A stretch of DNA of 64,000 bases from Tepidisphaera sp. (lineage in GTDB: Bacteria > Planctomycetota > Phycisphaerae > Phycisphaerales > UBA1924), in contig WGNV01000002.1 of assembly GCA_016124375.1 (NCBI GenBank), positions 434,001 through 498,000 of the forward strand, given 5' to 3'. The translations under genes were made by a program, and so were the position numbers. Below, in pieces: positions 25,211 to 33,693 of this stretch; the stretch's first letter is position 1; each line of letters begins with the position of its first letter. The notes under the pieces were generated by a model, which saw nothing but the letters and a program-made list of their open reading frames with translations, was not told where the DNA came from and ran no database searches.

Positions 25211-25280
25211 AACACCCGCCTTCAGCCCCCCACCCGCCACGCACCACGCGCAACCCCTAAACTCCCCCTCACCCAAACCC

Positions 25281-25300
25281 GCCCGCGGCGTTCCGCGGGC
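25281..25300 (+). promoter_or_regulatory. Hairpin in the icd leader
   Basis: GCCCGCGG (25281-25288), CGTT, CCGCGGGC (25293-25300): a perfect 8-bp stem 22 bases before the icd start. It could affect translation or simply be another member of the local hairpin set. Confidence 0.4.
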
Positions 25301-25322
25301 GACACTCTCGGAGCCCATCCCC

Positions 25323-26819
25323 ATGCCCACCCCCATCACCATGTCCGCCGGCAAGCTCAACGTCCCCCACGATCCCATCATCCCTTTTATTGAAGGCGAC
25401 GGCACCGGCCCCGACATCTGGCGTGCCTCCGTCCGTGTCCTCGACGCCGCCGTCGCCAAGGCCTCCGGCGGCAAATACAAAATCCACTGGCACGAAGTCC
25501 TCGCCGGCGAAAAAGCCTTCAACAAAACCGGCAACTGGCTCCCCGACCAGACCATCACCGACTTCAAGCAGTACCTCGTCGGCATCAAAGGACCGCTCAC
25601 GACCCCCGTCGGCGGCGGCATCCGTTCCTTGAACGTCGCCCTCCGCCAACTCCTCGACCTCTACGTCTGCCTCCGCCCCGTCCGCTGGTTCAAGGGCGTG
25701 CCTTCCCCCGTCAAGCGCCCGCAGGACTGCGACATGGTGATCTTCCGCGAGAACACCGAGGACATTTACGCCGGCATCGAGTGGGCCGGCGGCACTCCCG
25801 AGTGCCAGAAAATCCTCGACTTCCTCGCCAAAGAGTTCCCCAAGGAGTTCAAGAAGATCCGCTTCGGCACCAAGGAAGCCGCCCGCGAGTTCGCCGCCGC
25901 CGCCATGGGCGGGGCCGATCACGTCACCGACGACGACGCCAAGGTCATGGTCGGCCTGGGCATCAAGCCCGTCTCGCGCCTCGGCTCACAGCGCCTCGTC
26001 CACGCCGCCATCGAGTACGCCCTGAAGGAAAAACGCAAGTCCGTCACCCTTGTCCACAAGGGCAACATCATGAAGTTCACCTCCGGCGCCTTCAAAGACT
26101 GGGGCTACCAGCTCGCCGTCATGCCCGACAACCAGGGCGGCTTCCGCTCCCGCATCGTCACCGAGCGCGAGTCGTGGATCCTCGGCAACAAGGACGCCAA
26201 CCCCGACCTCTCCGCCGAGGCCAACGCCAAGATGATCGACCCCGGCTACGACATGATGACCCCCGACCAGAAGGCCAAACTCGTCAAAGAAGTCGAGGGC
26301 GTCCTCTCCTCCATCTACCCCACCCACGGCAAGTCCCAATGGAAGTCCAAACTCCTCGTCAAAGACTCCATCGCCGACATCACGCTTCAGCAGGTCCTCA
26401 CCCGCCCGCGCGACTTCGACGTCATCGCCACGCTCAACTTGAACGGCGACTACCTCAGCGACGCCCTCGCCGCCCAGATCGGCGGCATCGGCATCGCCCC
26501 CGGCGCCAACATCAACTACGTCACCGGCCACGCCATCTTCGAAGCCACCCACGGCACCGCACCCAAATACGCCAACCTCGACCAGGTCAACCCAGGCTCG
26601 GTCATCCTCAGCGGCGAAATGATGCTCCGCTACCTCGGCGGCGGCGGCGACCAGACCTGGACCCACGCCGCCGACCTCATCATCAAAGGCATGGACGGCG
26701 CCATCACCGCCAAAACCGTCACCTACGACTTCGAACGCCTCATGAAGGCCGAAGGCGACACCGGCGTCACCAAGGTCAAGTGCTCAGAGTTCGGCGATGC
26801 GGTGATTGGGAAAATGTGA
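25323..26819 (+). CDS. icd: NADP-dependent isocitrate dehydrogenase
   Basis: 498 aa. The N-terminal substrate region is [18 protein letters not shown]. The isocitrate-binding serine is Ser102 in [20 protein letters not shown], and the site [15 protein letters not shown] is intact. Later motifs are [40 protein letters not shown] and [11 protein letters not shown]. It oxidises isocitrate to 2-oxoglutarate in the TCA cycle. The protein is about 80 residues longer than E. coli Icd because of insertions near 165-215 and 290-345, as in some other bacterial lineages. It is the last high-GC gene before the low-GC island. Confidence 0.95.
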   Translation: MPTPITMSAGKLNVPHDPIIPFIEGDGTGPDIWRASVRVLDAAVAKASGGKYKIHWHEVLAGEKAFNKTGNWLPDQTITDFKQYLVGIKGPLTTPVGGGIRSLNVALRQLLDLYVCLRPVRWFKGVPSPVKRPQDCDMVIFRENTEDIYAGIEWAGGTPECQKILDFLAKEFPKEFKKIRFGTKEAAREFAAAAMGGADHVTDDDAKVMVGLGIKPVSRLGSQRLVHAAIEYALKEKRKSVTLVHKGNIMKFTSGAFKDWGYQLAVMPDNQGGFRSRIVTERESWILGNKDANPDLSAEANAKMIDPGYDMMTPDQKAKLVKEVEGVLSSIYPTHGKSQWKSKLLVKDSIADITLQQVLTRPRDFDVIATLNLNGDYLSDALAAQIGGIGIAPGANINYVTGHAIFEATHGTAPKYANLDQVNPGSVILSGEMMLRYLGGGGDQTWTHAADLIIKGMDGAITAKTVTYDFERLMKAEGDTGVTKVKCSEFGDAVIGKM

Positions 26820-26889
26820 TTGACCGCATCTCTTCTGCGAGGACGCAGAGTATAAGCACCAGAAAGCATCACCACATCGAGGTCACTAA

Positions 26890-27963
26890 ATGGCAAAAAA
26901 AACCACTAGCAAAACACAGTCCTCAAAGCCGATCAATCACAATCCAAGCATCAAGGATTATACCCTTCCCTGCAAATCCTTCACGCAAGGCAAACACCAC
27001 ATGTATGTCTTTGCAATGAGCGCCAAGACCTTGTGGTCTATTGTAAAGATCAATCGCCGCGAGGAAGACAAAGACAAAGGCTATCAACGCACACTGTCTG
27101 CAAGCCGAGTCAAGAAAATCGCGAAGTACCTCAACGAAGGTCATTCCATTCCCGGCGCGATTCTGGTTTCTTTTGATAAATCCTCGGTTTCCGCTAATGG
27201 CTCGCAAATCACGATCACAAACGATCGCGATGCGGGTTGGGTAATCGACGGTCAACATCGTTTGGCGGGCGCACACGAGGCTGATAACGATATTGAAGTT
27301 CCTGTTGTTGCCTACACGGCTCTGAAGCCTGACGAGCAAATTGAATTATTTGTAACTATCAACCGTGAGCAAAAAGGTGTGCCGACATCACTATATTATG
27401 ACTTGCTTAAGCATCTCCCAGGCCGGTTGACAGAAACCGAGATTTTGCAGGACCGGGCCAATGATCTTGCTACCGCGCTCCGACAGGATGACAATTCTCC
27501 CTTTTACCAGAGAATCCGAGTGACCACCTCCCCCAAGCAGGGGCAACTCTCATCCACAAACGTCGTTCGCAAGTTGGTGCCGCATCTCAGACGAGACGGA
27601 CGTTTGGCTCAGTTTAACGATGAGGAGCGAGCGGGCATTCTCAATAACGTCTACAAGGCGCTAGAGCAAGTGTTCCCGGAAGAGTATTCCAAACCCGATT
27701 CTGTGTTCATGCGCACAATCGGGTTCGGCGCCATATTAGATGCACTTCCAGTAATTCTTGACGTGACTTTTCGCATAGCCGGTACAGTTACTGCTCGTGT
27801 CGGTGATTTGGTAAATACATTTACATTAGTGCGCAGCTTCGACTTTGGTGCTTGGAGGCAGATGGGCACCGGTAGTGCAGCGGAGAAGCAGGCGGCGGAT
27901 GATTTGCGAACCCAACTTGAAGATGAGGCTAAAGCCGCTAAAGCTCGAGGGATCGCGTTGTAA
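26890..27963 (+). CDS. DGQHR-domain protein (DndB/DpdB-like)
   Basis: 357 aa. The family signature is D120-GQHR-124 in WVIDGQHRLAGAHEADNDIE, preceded by GYQRTLSASRVKKIAKYLNE and GHSIPGAILVSF, and followed by ELFVTINREQKGVPTSLYYD. DGQHR/ParB-like proteins are known from DNA modification systems such as DndB (phosphorothioation) and DpdB (7-deazaguanine). No dnd or dpd partner gene is present. GAGG lies eight bases before the ATG. Codon use is far more AT-rich than in flanking genes. It is first of three overlapping genes: its stop overlaps the next start (TAATG). A DNA-sensing or modification-control role is inferred. Confidence 0.88.
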   Translation: MAKKTTSKTQSSKPINHNPSIKDYTLPCKSFTQGKHHMYVFAMSAKTLWSIVKINRREEDKDKGYQRTLSASRVKKIAKYLNEGHSIPGAILVSFDKSSVSANGSQITITNDRDAGWVIDGQHRLAGAHEADNDIEVPVVAYTALKPDEQIELFVTINREQKGVPTSLYYDLLKHLPGRLTETEILQDRANDLATALRQDDNSPFYQRIRVTTSPKQGQLSSTNVVRKLVPHLRRDGRLAQFNDEERAGILNNVYKALEQVFPEEYSKPDSVFMRTIGFGAILDALPVILDVTFRIAGTVTARVGDLVNTFTLVRSFDFGAWRQMGTGSAAEKQAADDLRTQLEDEAKAAKARGIAL

Positions 27964-28883
27964 TGTCATACATAGATCGAACAGCAGAGAAAATCCAGTT
28001 GCGCGACTGGTCGAAGATCCGCCAAGAGTGGAAGAGTTATGTTCCAAATCACAAGTCGCCGATTCCGCTCCCTGAAGATGAAATCTACGAACTAACTTCC
28101 ATGGCAAGCGAGCTGAAGCGGATGAGTGGTGTGGACTGCCGTGACGATTTGATTGAATACGAGATCGAAGGGCTTAGAACCGCTGTTTTTCAGGAAGGAA
28201 TCGGACTGCTTCACAAAGCGTGCAACGTATTGAGGGCCGGTGCTGATGCGGGTACAGCTGGCTATCGAACTTGGAGTAGATCGAACGCATATCACGCTGC
28301 CTTTTTCGGCATGCGATCCGTCTTAGCGCTACTTGGGGTAATTGTGTCGAGAAGCAAAGATCGAGGCGCTGATTACCAAACAGATATTTGGCATGAACGA
28401 CGTACCAAGCGGCCACCATCATTGACGGGATGTCCGTTTGCCATTCGGGTCATTCAAAGAGACCGTGTGGAGCACAAGGAACTCTGGGGTGTTTTTTCAC
28501 GGGTTCTGCGAGTTACCAAGATTGACGATTCGGTGTGGCCTAAGTCTAAACAGAATCCATTGAGAACGATGGCCCCTGGTGACTTTGGCAAGTTTCGTCA
28601 CAAGGTCCATTATCGCTCGGTTGGATGGTGTTTTCTAGACGTAGACGACGTCTCCGAGCGGGACGACCTCTCAGCACTTGCGAAAGATGCAGTGGAATTT
28701 CGTGGGTTAGGCAACGCGGACGATCCTGATTTTCCATTTGCGCTTGGCGTCCACGTCACCTCCCTAGCGGCGGCACTTGTGTTCGACCTAGGCAAAGACA
28801 TTCCACTCTTGGCTCAAGAGGCGGCTCGTAATCAGTCATGGATGCAGCACACTCCATGGGGGGTGGCAAATGCATTCGCGTAA
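27963..28883 (+). CDS. Unknown protein with HEPN-like helical segment
   Basis: 306 aa, no signal peptide. The central helix AYHAAFFGMRSVLALLG (109-125) is very like the second helix of HEPN domains, and FRHKVHY (211-217) sits where some HEPN proteins carry an R-x-x-x-H or ADY-like motif. This could be an RNase-type toxin or effector, but the usual R-x4-6-H spacing is not exact, so the call is tentative. The N-terminal 100 residues are charged and helical; the C-terminal part has LAALVFDLGKDIPLLAQEA. The gene overlaps its upstream neighbour by one base and its downstream one by 14, so the three are co-translated. Low G+C. Confidence 0.75.
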   Translation: MSYIDRTAEKIQLRDWSKIRQEWKSYVPNHKSPIPLPEDEIYELTSMASELKRMSGVDCRDDLIEYEIEGLRTAVFQEGIGLLHKACNVLRAGADAGTAGYRTWSRSNAYHAAFFGMRSVLALLGVIVSRSKDRGADYQTDIWHERRTKRPPSLTGCPFAIRVIQRDRVEHKELWGVFSRVLRVTKIDDSVWPKSKQNPLRTMAPGDFGKFRHKVHYRSVGWCFLDVDDVSERDDLSALAKDAVEFRGLGNADDPDFPFALGVHVTSLAAALVFDLGKDIPLLAQEAARNQSWMQHTPWGVANAFA

Positions 28884-29808
28884 GTCTAGGCAAACAAGGA
28901 ACATCCGGGCTCGATGTCGGTCGCTTGATAATCCGGGAAAGGCGCTGCCGAGACACGCGGTCTGGACCGGCGATTGCCATGAACTGCTCCGATTGTTGCC
29001 CAAAGCCACAAAGTTTGACCTAGTCGTTGCTTCTCCTCCCTACAACCTCGGAAAGGAGTATGAAAGCCGGGCTTCTTTTAAGAAGTACTTGCGAATGCAG
29101 GCAGACTTGATCGAAGAATTAGTCCCACGAGTCAAGATGAACGGTAGCCTGTGTTGGCAGGTAGGAAATTATGTTGAAAACGGATTTATTGAACCATTAG
29201 ATATTCATCTGCATCCGCTATTTTCGGAACACGGTCTAATACTGAGAAATCGCATTATCTGGCGATTCGGGCACGGCTTGCATTGTAAACGTCGATTCAG
29301 TGGACGATACGAAGTCGTATTGTGGTACACTCGATCTGAGAATTACGTTTTTAATTTAGACTCTGTTCGCATTCCAAGCAAGTATCCGGGAAAGCGAAAC
29401 TCGAGGGGAGTATATACCGGTCATCCCAGTGGCCGCAAGAATCCCGAAGACGTCTGGGATATTCCCAATGTCGTTGGCAATCACAGAGAAAAGACTATCC
29501 ATCCATGCCAATTCCCCGTTGGCCTAATTGAACGACTAATACTCGCGTTAACGAACGCTCGAGGTCTCGTGTTCGATCCATTCTGCGGCGTGGGATCTGC
29601 GGGAGTCGCTGCAGCTATTCACGCTAGGCGGTTTTTAGGGGCAGAGTGCGTGAGGTCATATGCAGCGATCGCGCGACGCCGAATTTCTGCAGCGCTTTGT
29701 GGTGAGGCAGACTATCGACCGCACGATCAACCCATTTATGACCACCGCAAGTCAAAATTGTCAGTGCTACCACATAGCCGCGCTGCGACAGTAACCCGCT
29801 CTCGCTAA
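28870..29808 (+). CDS. DNA amino-methyltransferase, beta class (N4-cytosine or N6-adenine)
   Basis: 312 aa. The catalytic motif IV is SPPY (55-58) in LVVASPPYNLGKEY. Motif X-like HPCQFPVGLIERLI comes before motif I FDPFCGVGSAG (235-245). The order IV before I defines the beta group; SPPY is usual for N4-cytosine enzymes but does not exclude N6-adenine. A middle region (RFSGRYEVVLWYTRSENYVF) is typical of the family. The start lies 14 bases inside the preceding gene. It presumably methylates a specific DNA site. No restriction endonuclease gene is adjacent, so protection, signalling or an atypical partner must be considered. G+C is only 33% over 29161-29220. Confidence 0.9.
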   Translation: MHSRKSRQTRNIRARCRSLDNPGKALPRHAVWTGDCHELLRLLPKATKFDLVVASPPYNLGKEYESRASFKKYLRMQADLIEELVPRVKMNGSLCWQVGNYVENGFIEPLDIHLHPLFSEHGLILRNRIIWRFGHGLHCKRRFSGRYEVVLWYTRSENYVFNLDSVRIPSKYPGKRNSRGVYTGHPSGRKNPEDVWDIPNVVGNHREKTIHPCQFPVGLIERLILALTNARGLVFDPFCGVGSAGVAAAIHARRFLGAECVRSYAAIARRRISAALCGEADYRPHDQPIYDHRKSKLSVLPHSRAATVTRSR

Positions 29809-30698
29809 AGCAGGTGCATCATTGCTTTGCATTGGTGACCGCCCTCCGCGTACCCAACCACCCCCCCGCCGTCCCGTGCCTGACACCGAGCGTGCGAGTC
29901 CTCGGACGGCCCCTGAAAAGGTCAGGGTCTGAAACCAGATACCCCGGGCCGCCACTCTCTCCCACCCCCAGCCCACATCAACCGCCTTTGCGCGCGCAAA
30001 TCGCGTCCAACTTCCCCCACCCTCCCCCAAAATCCCACAAAATCCAAAACATATTTCTGCCACCTCCAAACCCCCATTTCCCAAGCACAAAACCCCACTT
30101 TCCACCCCAACACCCCCACCCCCGCCACCCCCCAACCCCCCGCGCATCTACCACATCTGCGCGCGCAAACCGCGTCGCACCCTGTCTAGTTAGAGGCGCC
30201 GCGCACCCACGGGCAGCCGACCTACGCGGGCATCCAAAGGCTGAGCGACGAACTCAGGCTGGTCTCCCCCGCAACACCGTCGGCCCCCACAAGTTCGCGG
30301 CTCCAAAGCGGTGCCCGGGCCGACACACGCCCTCGCAACGCGTTCGGGAAACCCGCGGCGTGGGCACGTCAAACCCGCTCACGCCGCGACCAACAGAGGC
30401 CGCTCGGGACCGCCCACCGATCACGCCCTCGCCCGCACGCCACGCGAGGTCACGGTGCCGCCCAAAGACCCTCGCGGCGTCGGCCGGGTCGGTCCGCCCA
30501 GGCCCCGCCGCCGGCAGCCCGTGCCCACGGATCCTCGTTGGCCAAAAGCCAACAAGGTGAGACCAGCCACGCGCCCAGCGGAAACCAACCCACCCCCCGC
30601 CCACTGACTCACCAAGAGCCAGCGTGTATTACTTTCCCCCCAACGCTCCTGGCCCACTTCGAGTAAACTCCCCACACTTCCCCCGCCCGGAGCCCCCC
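29809..30698. other. 890 bases without a recognised gene, C-rich then GC-rich
   Basis: 29.83-30.13 kb is a C- and A-rich tract on the + strand (many CCCCAC and CCCCCA runs) with no good coding frame. A 20-base near-direct repeat (TGCGCGCGCAAAYCGCGTCS) occurs at 29989-30008 and 30158-30177. 30.18-30.62 kb is GC-rich with no reading frame of normal composition and a strong hairpin at 30533-30557. An unrecognised structured RNA is possible. RNase P, tmRNA and SRP RNA core motifs were looked for by eye and not seen. It marks the downstream edge of the low-GC island. Confidence 0.5.
30533..30557. repeat. Hairpin near the end of the non-coding stretch
   Basis: CCT-C-GTTGGC (30533-30542), loop CAAAA, GCCAAC-A-AGG (30548-30557): nine paired bases with one mismatch. 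It could be a terminator-like or RNA-structural element; no T-run follows on either strand. Confidence 0.5.
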
Positions 30699-31124
30699 AT
30701 GCCCCTCCCCACCGACATCAAGGACTACCACGCCGCCCTCTCCCCCGGCGATCGCAACATCTGCAACGCCCTCGCCAAACACATCGCCGCCCACTTTGAT
30801 TCCCTCGCCGACTCCGCCGGCAAAGTCGAATGCAAAGTCTGGCACCGCCACCCCGTCTGGTTTCTCGATGGCAACCCCATCGTCGGCTACAGCACCCTCA
30901 AGGGCCCGCCGCCGTGCGTCCGCCTCCTCTTCTGGAGCGGCCAATCCTTCGACGAACCCGCCCTCACCCCCGAAGGCTCCTTCAAGGCCGCCGAAGCCCG
31001 CTTCACCACCGCCGCCGACATCCCCGAAAAGGACCTCGCCCGCTGGCTCACCAAATCCGTCGCCATCCAATGGGATTACAAGAACATCGTGAAACGCAAA
31101 GGCAAACTGGATCGCCTGCCATGA
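30699..31124 (+). CDS. DUF1801 domain protein
   Basis: 141 aa from ATG 30699; upstream in-frame sequence is Pro-rich and unlikely to be coding. The domain covers most of the protein: EDRNICNALAKHI-like helix, KVECKVWHRHPVWFLDGNPI, GYSTLKGPPPCVRLLFWSGQ and a C-terminal helix LARWLTKSVAIQWDYKNIVK. This is the YdhG/DUF1801 fold, whose function is not settled although some relatives are linked to metal or stress handling. It overlaps the following gene by four bases (ATGA). Confidence 0.85.
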   Translation: MPLPTDIKDYHAALSPGDRNICNALAKHIAAHFDSLADSAGKVECKVWHRHPVWFLDGNPIVGYSTLKGPPPCVRLLFWSGQSFDEPALTPEGSFKAAEARFTTAADIPEKDLARWLTKSVAIQWDYKNIVKRKGKLDRLP

Positions 31125-31672
31125 TCCCCGCATCACATCATTCTTACATTCGTCTTCGCACAGCCGCCGGCCTGCTCCTCGCCGCGCTCTTCACACTCTC
31201 CCTTCCCTCCTGCGGCCGCCCCACCACGCTCTACGCCGCCCGCGCCCAGCTCTCCGACCGCGAACGCACCATGGTCGCCGAACTCACCCACACTTCCCCC
31301 TCCGACGCCGCCCTGCTCCGCGACTATCTCGCCTCCCGCGCCGCTCCCGAGTTCGCCGACGCCGTCCGCGCCGGCCGCCTCTCCCGCGGCCTGCCCGCAC
31401 GTGAACTGCTCCGCTCCTGGGGCGAGCCCGACGAAGCCTCCCGCCCCTGGTTGTACAACTTCGAAGCCTGGACTTACAACCTCAATGGCGACAGCGACTA
31501 CCCCATCACGGTCAAATTCACCCCCGAAGGCGAAGTCTCCGACTTCGGCGGCAACCTGAATTCCTGGAGCGATTGGAGCGACAATAAGAAACCGATCGAC
31601 AGGCGCACAAACAGCTCGTTCCTCATCGCCCCCAACGCAACCCCACTCACCCCACGTCCGCAAACTCAATAG
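31121..31672 (+). CDS. Putative lipoprotein of unknown function
   Basis: 183 aa from ATG 31121, coupled to the DUF1801 gene. The N-terminus has a basic-hydrophobic signal (LRTAAGLLLAALFTLSLPSC) ending at Cys32, which could be lipidated, although Pro at -2 is not ideal. The mature part is helical (LSDRERTMVAELTHTSPSDA) and then beta-rich with WGEPDEASRPWLYNFEAWTY and ITVKFTPEGEVSDFGGN. The latter pattern resembles SmpA/OmlA-like lipoproteins that pair W-G-x-P-D with a variable strand. That likeness is tentative. Confidence 0.65.
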   Translation: MIPASHHSYIRLRTAAGLLLAALFTLSLPSCGRPTTLYAARAQLSDRERTMVAELTHTSPSDAALLRDYLASRAAPEFADAVRAGRLSRGLPARELLRSWGEPDEASRPWLYNFEAWTYNLNGDSDYPITVKFTPEGEVSDFGGNLNSWSDWSDNKKPIDRRTNSSFLIAPNATPLTPRPQTQ

Positions 31673-31981
31673 GGCGCTCCGTCATCCCGCCCCAAAACTG
31701 CCGCCTATACTTCCGTCGTATCCAGTGGCCTCCCACCCCGCTTCGCCGCACTCTAAGCGGCTTTCCCGGGGAATACGAGAATCCGCTGGTGGCATCAGCC
31801 GCTGTCTGGCCGATGCTAGAAACCAGCGCGGCCTGCACTGTTCCAACCACCAATTGGCGCACGCATCACCCGCCAAACCATGGCCCCCGTCGCCTCAGCG
31901 CGCCGTGCGGCCTCACAAGTTGATTCCGCGCACCCGGCCACACGCCGCGACGCGCCGAATCAAAGGAGTCTCTCTCTCTTG
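31673..31981. other. Leader region of the DEAD-box helicase gene
   Basis: 309 bases. A frame open from 31880 would extend the helicase by 34 residues of unlikely composition. AAAGGAG (31962-31968) is 13 bases before the ATG, with a CT-repeat between. Cold-inducible helicases often have long leaders; apart from that I see no specific element. Confidence 0.45.
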
Positions 31982-33679
31982 ATGTCCTTCGCCGAACTCA
32001 ACCTCGCTTCCCCCATCGCCGAATCCCTCCGCCAAGAGGGCTACACCATCCCCACGCCCATCCAGGCCCAGACCATCCCGCCGATCCTGCTCGGCAAAGA
32101 CGTGCTTGGCTGTGCCCAGACCGGCACCGGCAAAACCGCCGCGTTCGCACTCCCACTCCTCCACAATCTCCTCACCCAACAGCCCGACCCCGCTCGCCGC
32201 GGCCCGGTCCTCCCCCGCGTCCTCGTCCTCTCCCCCACGCGCGAACTCGCGACCCAGATCGCCGATAGTTTCGCGACCTACGGCCGCCACACCGGCCTCT
32301 CCCTCACCGCCATCTTCGGGGGCGTCAGCCAGTTTCACCAGGTCCGCGCCCTCCATCGCGGCGTCGACATCCTCGTCGCCACCCCGGGCCGCCTCATGGA
32401 CCTCATGGGCCAAGGCCTCGTCAACCTCACGCACGTCAAAACCCTCGTGCTCGACGAAGCCGACCGCATGCTCGACATGGGCTTCATCGCGCCCATCCGC
32501 AAGATCGCCGCGGCGATCCCCGCCCAGCGTCAAACCCTGATGTTCTCCGCCACCATGCCGGCGCCCATCATGCAGCTCGCCAACTCGCTGCTTCGCGACC
32601 CCGTCAAGGTCGCCGTCACGCCCGTCGCCTCGGCCGCCCCGCTCATCGACCAATCCGTCTACATGGTCCCGCGCCAGCAGAAGCGTGCCCTGCTCGTCCA
32701 CTTCCTGCGCCAGCCCGGCACCGATCGCGCCGTCGTCTTCACCCGCACCAAGCACGGCGCCGAAAAGCTCATGAAGAGCCTCGTGCGCCAGGGCGTTTCG
32801 GCCCAGGCCATCCACGGCAACAAGGGCCAGGGTCAGCGCCAGCGCGCCCTGGATGCCTTCCGCTCCGGCCGCGCCCAGGCCCTCATCGCCACCGACGTCG
32901 CCGCCCGCGGGCTCGATGTCGACGGCGTCACCCACGTCTTCAACTTTGAGTTGCCCGACGACCCGGACTCCTACGTCCACCGCATCGGCCGCACCGGCCG
33001 CGCGGGCGCGACCGGCATCGCGATCTCCTTCGTCGATCACGACGAGCGCGTATTGCTCCGCGACGTCGAGCGTCTCACCGGCAAGCGCATCCCGCTCGTC
33101 ACGCAACTGCCCGAGTTGCCGGAACTCGAACGCGAACACCCCGAACCCCGCGAGGGCGAACGCGACCGGGGCGACCGCGCACCTCGCTCGGGCCACCCGC
33201 ACCCGCGAGCCGGGCAACATAACAATACCAACCCGCGATCGTCACACCCGCGCAGCGCCCCCCAGCACAACACTTCATATAACACCAGTCACCCAGCCCC
33301 GCGCACGCCCGCGCCGAGCGAAGGCTGGAACGAGCCCCGCGGCAATCGCAACGCCAGCCTGCCCGGCACGGGCGGCAACCGCCCGCGCCACGGCCCACCC
33401 GCCAAGCCCGGCCACCGGGGCGGCCCGCCGCGATTGACCCTCGCCGATCTCGACGGCACAGCCCCGACCCCGCAATCTCACACCCAGAAATCCCACGCCC
33501 CCAAGCCCCACGGCCATCAGGGCGGCCACCGCGCCGCATCGCCCCACCCCCGCGCCAACACCCCCAAGCACAAGGGCGCGAAGCCGGACCACGGCAGTCA
33601 CTCGGGTAGCAACGCGGGCGGCCGAGGCGGCTCAACGCAACATCGCGGCCAGCGCAGCGGTCATCGCGGTCAGCGCTGA
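31982..33679 (+). CDS. DEAD-box ATP-dependent RNA helicase (RhlE-like)
   Basis: 565 aa from ATG 31982. The Q motif region is YTIPTPIQAQTIPPILLGKD. Motif I is AQTGTGKT (45-52), Ia PTRELA, II DEAD (158-161), III SAT (189-191), V ATDVAARGLDVDGVTHVFNF, VI HRIGRTGRAGATG. The helicase core ends near 390. The last 170 residues are a low-complexity His/Pro/Gly/Arg-rich tail (GHRGGPPRLTL, QGGHRAASPH, RGGSTQHRGQRSGHRGQR) likely to bind RNA. It would remodel RNA in ribosome assembly, decay or cold adaptation. The RhlE label rests on motif context. Confidence 0.92.
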   Translation: MSFAELNLASPIAESLRQEGYTIPTPIQAQTIPPILLGKDVLGCAQTGTGKTAAFALPLLHNLLTQQPDPARRGPVLPRVLVLSPTRELATQIADSFATYGRHTGLSLTAIFGGVSQFHQVRALHRGVDILVATPGRLMDLMGQGLVNLTHVKTLVLDEADRMLDMGFIAPIRKIAAAIPAQRQTLMFSATMPAPIMQLANSLLRDPVKVAVTPVASAAPLIDQSVYMVPRQQKRALLVHFLRQPGTDRAVVFTRTKHGAEKLMKSLVRQGVSAQAIHGNKGQGQRQRALDAFRSGRAQALIATDVAARGLDVDGVTHVFNFELPDDPDSYVHRIGRTGRAGATGIAISFVDHDERVLLRDVERLTGKRIPLVTQLPELPELEREHPEPREGERDRGDRAPRSGHPHPRAGQHNNTNPRSSHPRSAPQHNTSYNTSHPAPRTPAPSEGWNEPRGNRNASLPGTGGNRPRHGPPAKPGHRGGPPRLTLADLDGTAPTPQSHTQKSHAPKPHGHQGGHRAASPHPRANTPKHKGAKPDHGSHSGSNAGGRGGSTQHRGQRSGHRGQR

Positions 33680-33693
33680 TGCACCGCCTTCCT

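Larger units (their letters stand above)
24242..25212 (+). mobile_element. Probable IS200-like element or REP/transposase unit
   Basis: A single Y1 transposase gene lies between two near-identical hairpins (AGCCCGTTTCAACGGGCTTCC at 24255-24275 and 25190-25210). IS200/IS605 elements have subterminal imperfect hairpins instead of terminal inverted repeats and make no target duplication. REP-associated transposases work on REP hairpins. Both models fit. The boundaries given are those of the hairpins plus a few bases; they are inferred. Confidence 0.5.

Noticed and set aside
26890..29808. A dnd phosphorothioation or dpd deazaguanine system
   Set aside because: Only the DGQHR-type protein is present; no sulfur-transfer, ATPase or TGT-like genes are in the window.
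29814..30560. 248-codon Pro/His/Arg-rich frame after the methyltransferase
   Set aside because: Composition is that of non-coding C-rich DNA, no ribosome site, no domain-like pattern.
30180..30620. Possible RNase P RNA, tmRNA or SRP RNA
   Set aside because: The conserved core words of these RNAs were not found on either strand by eye. An Infernal search would settle it.
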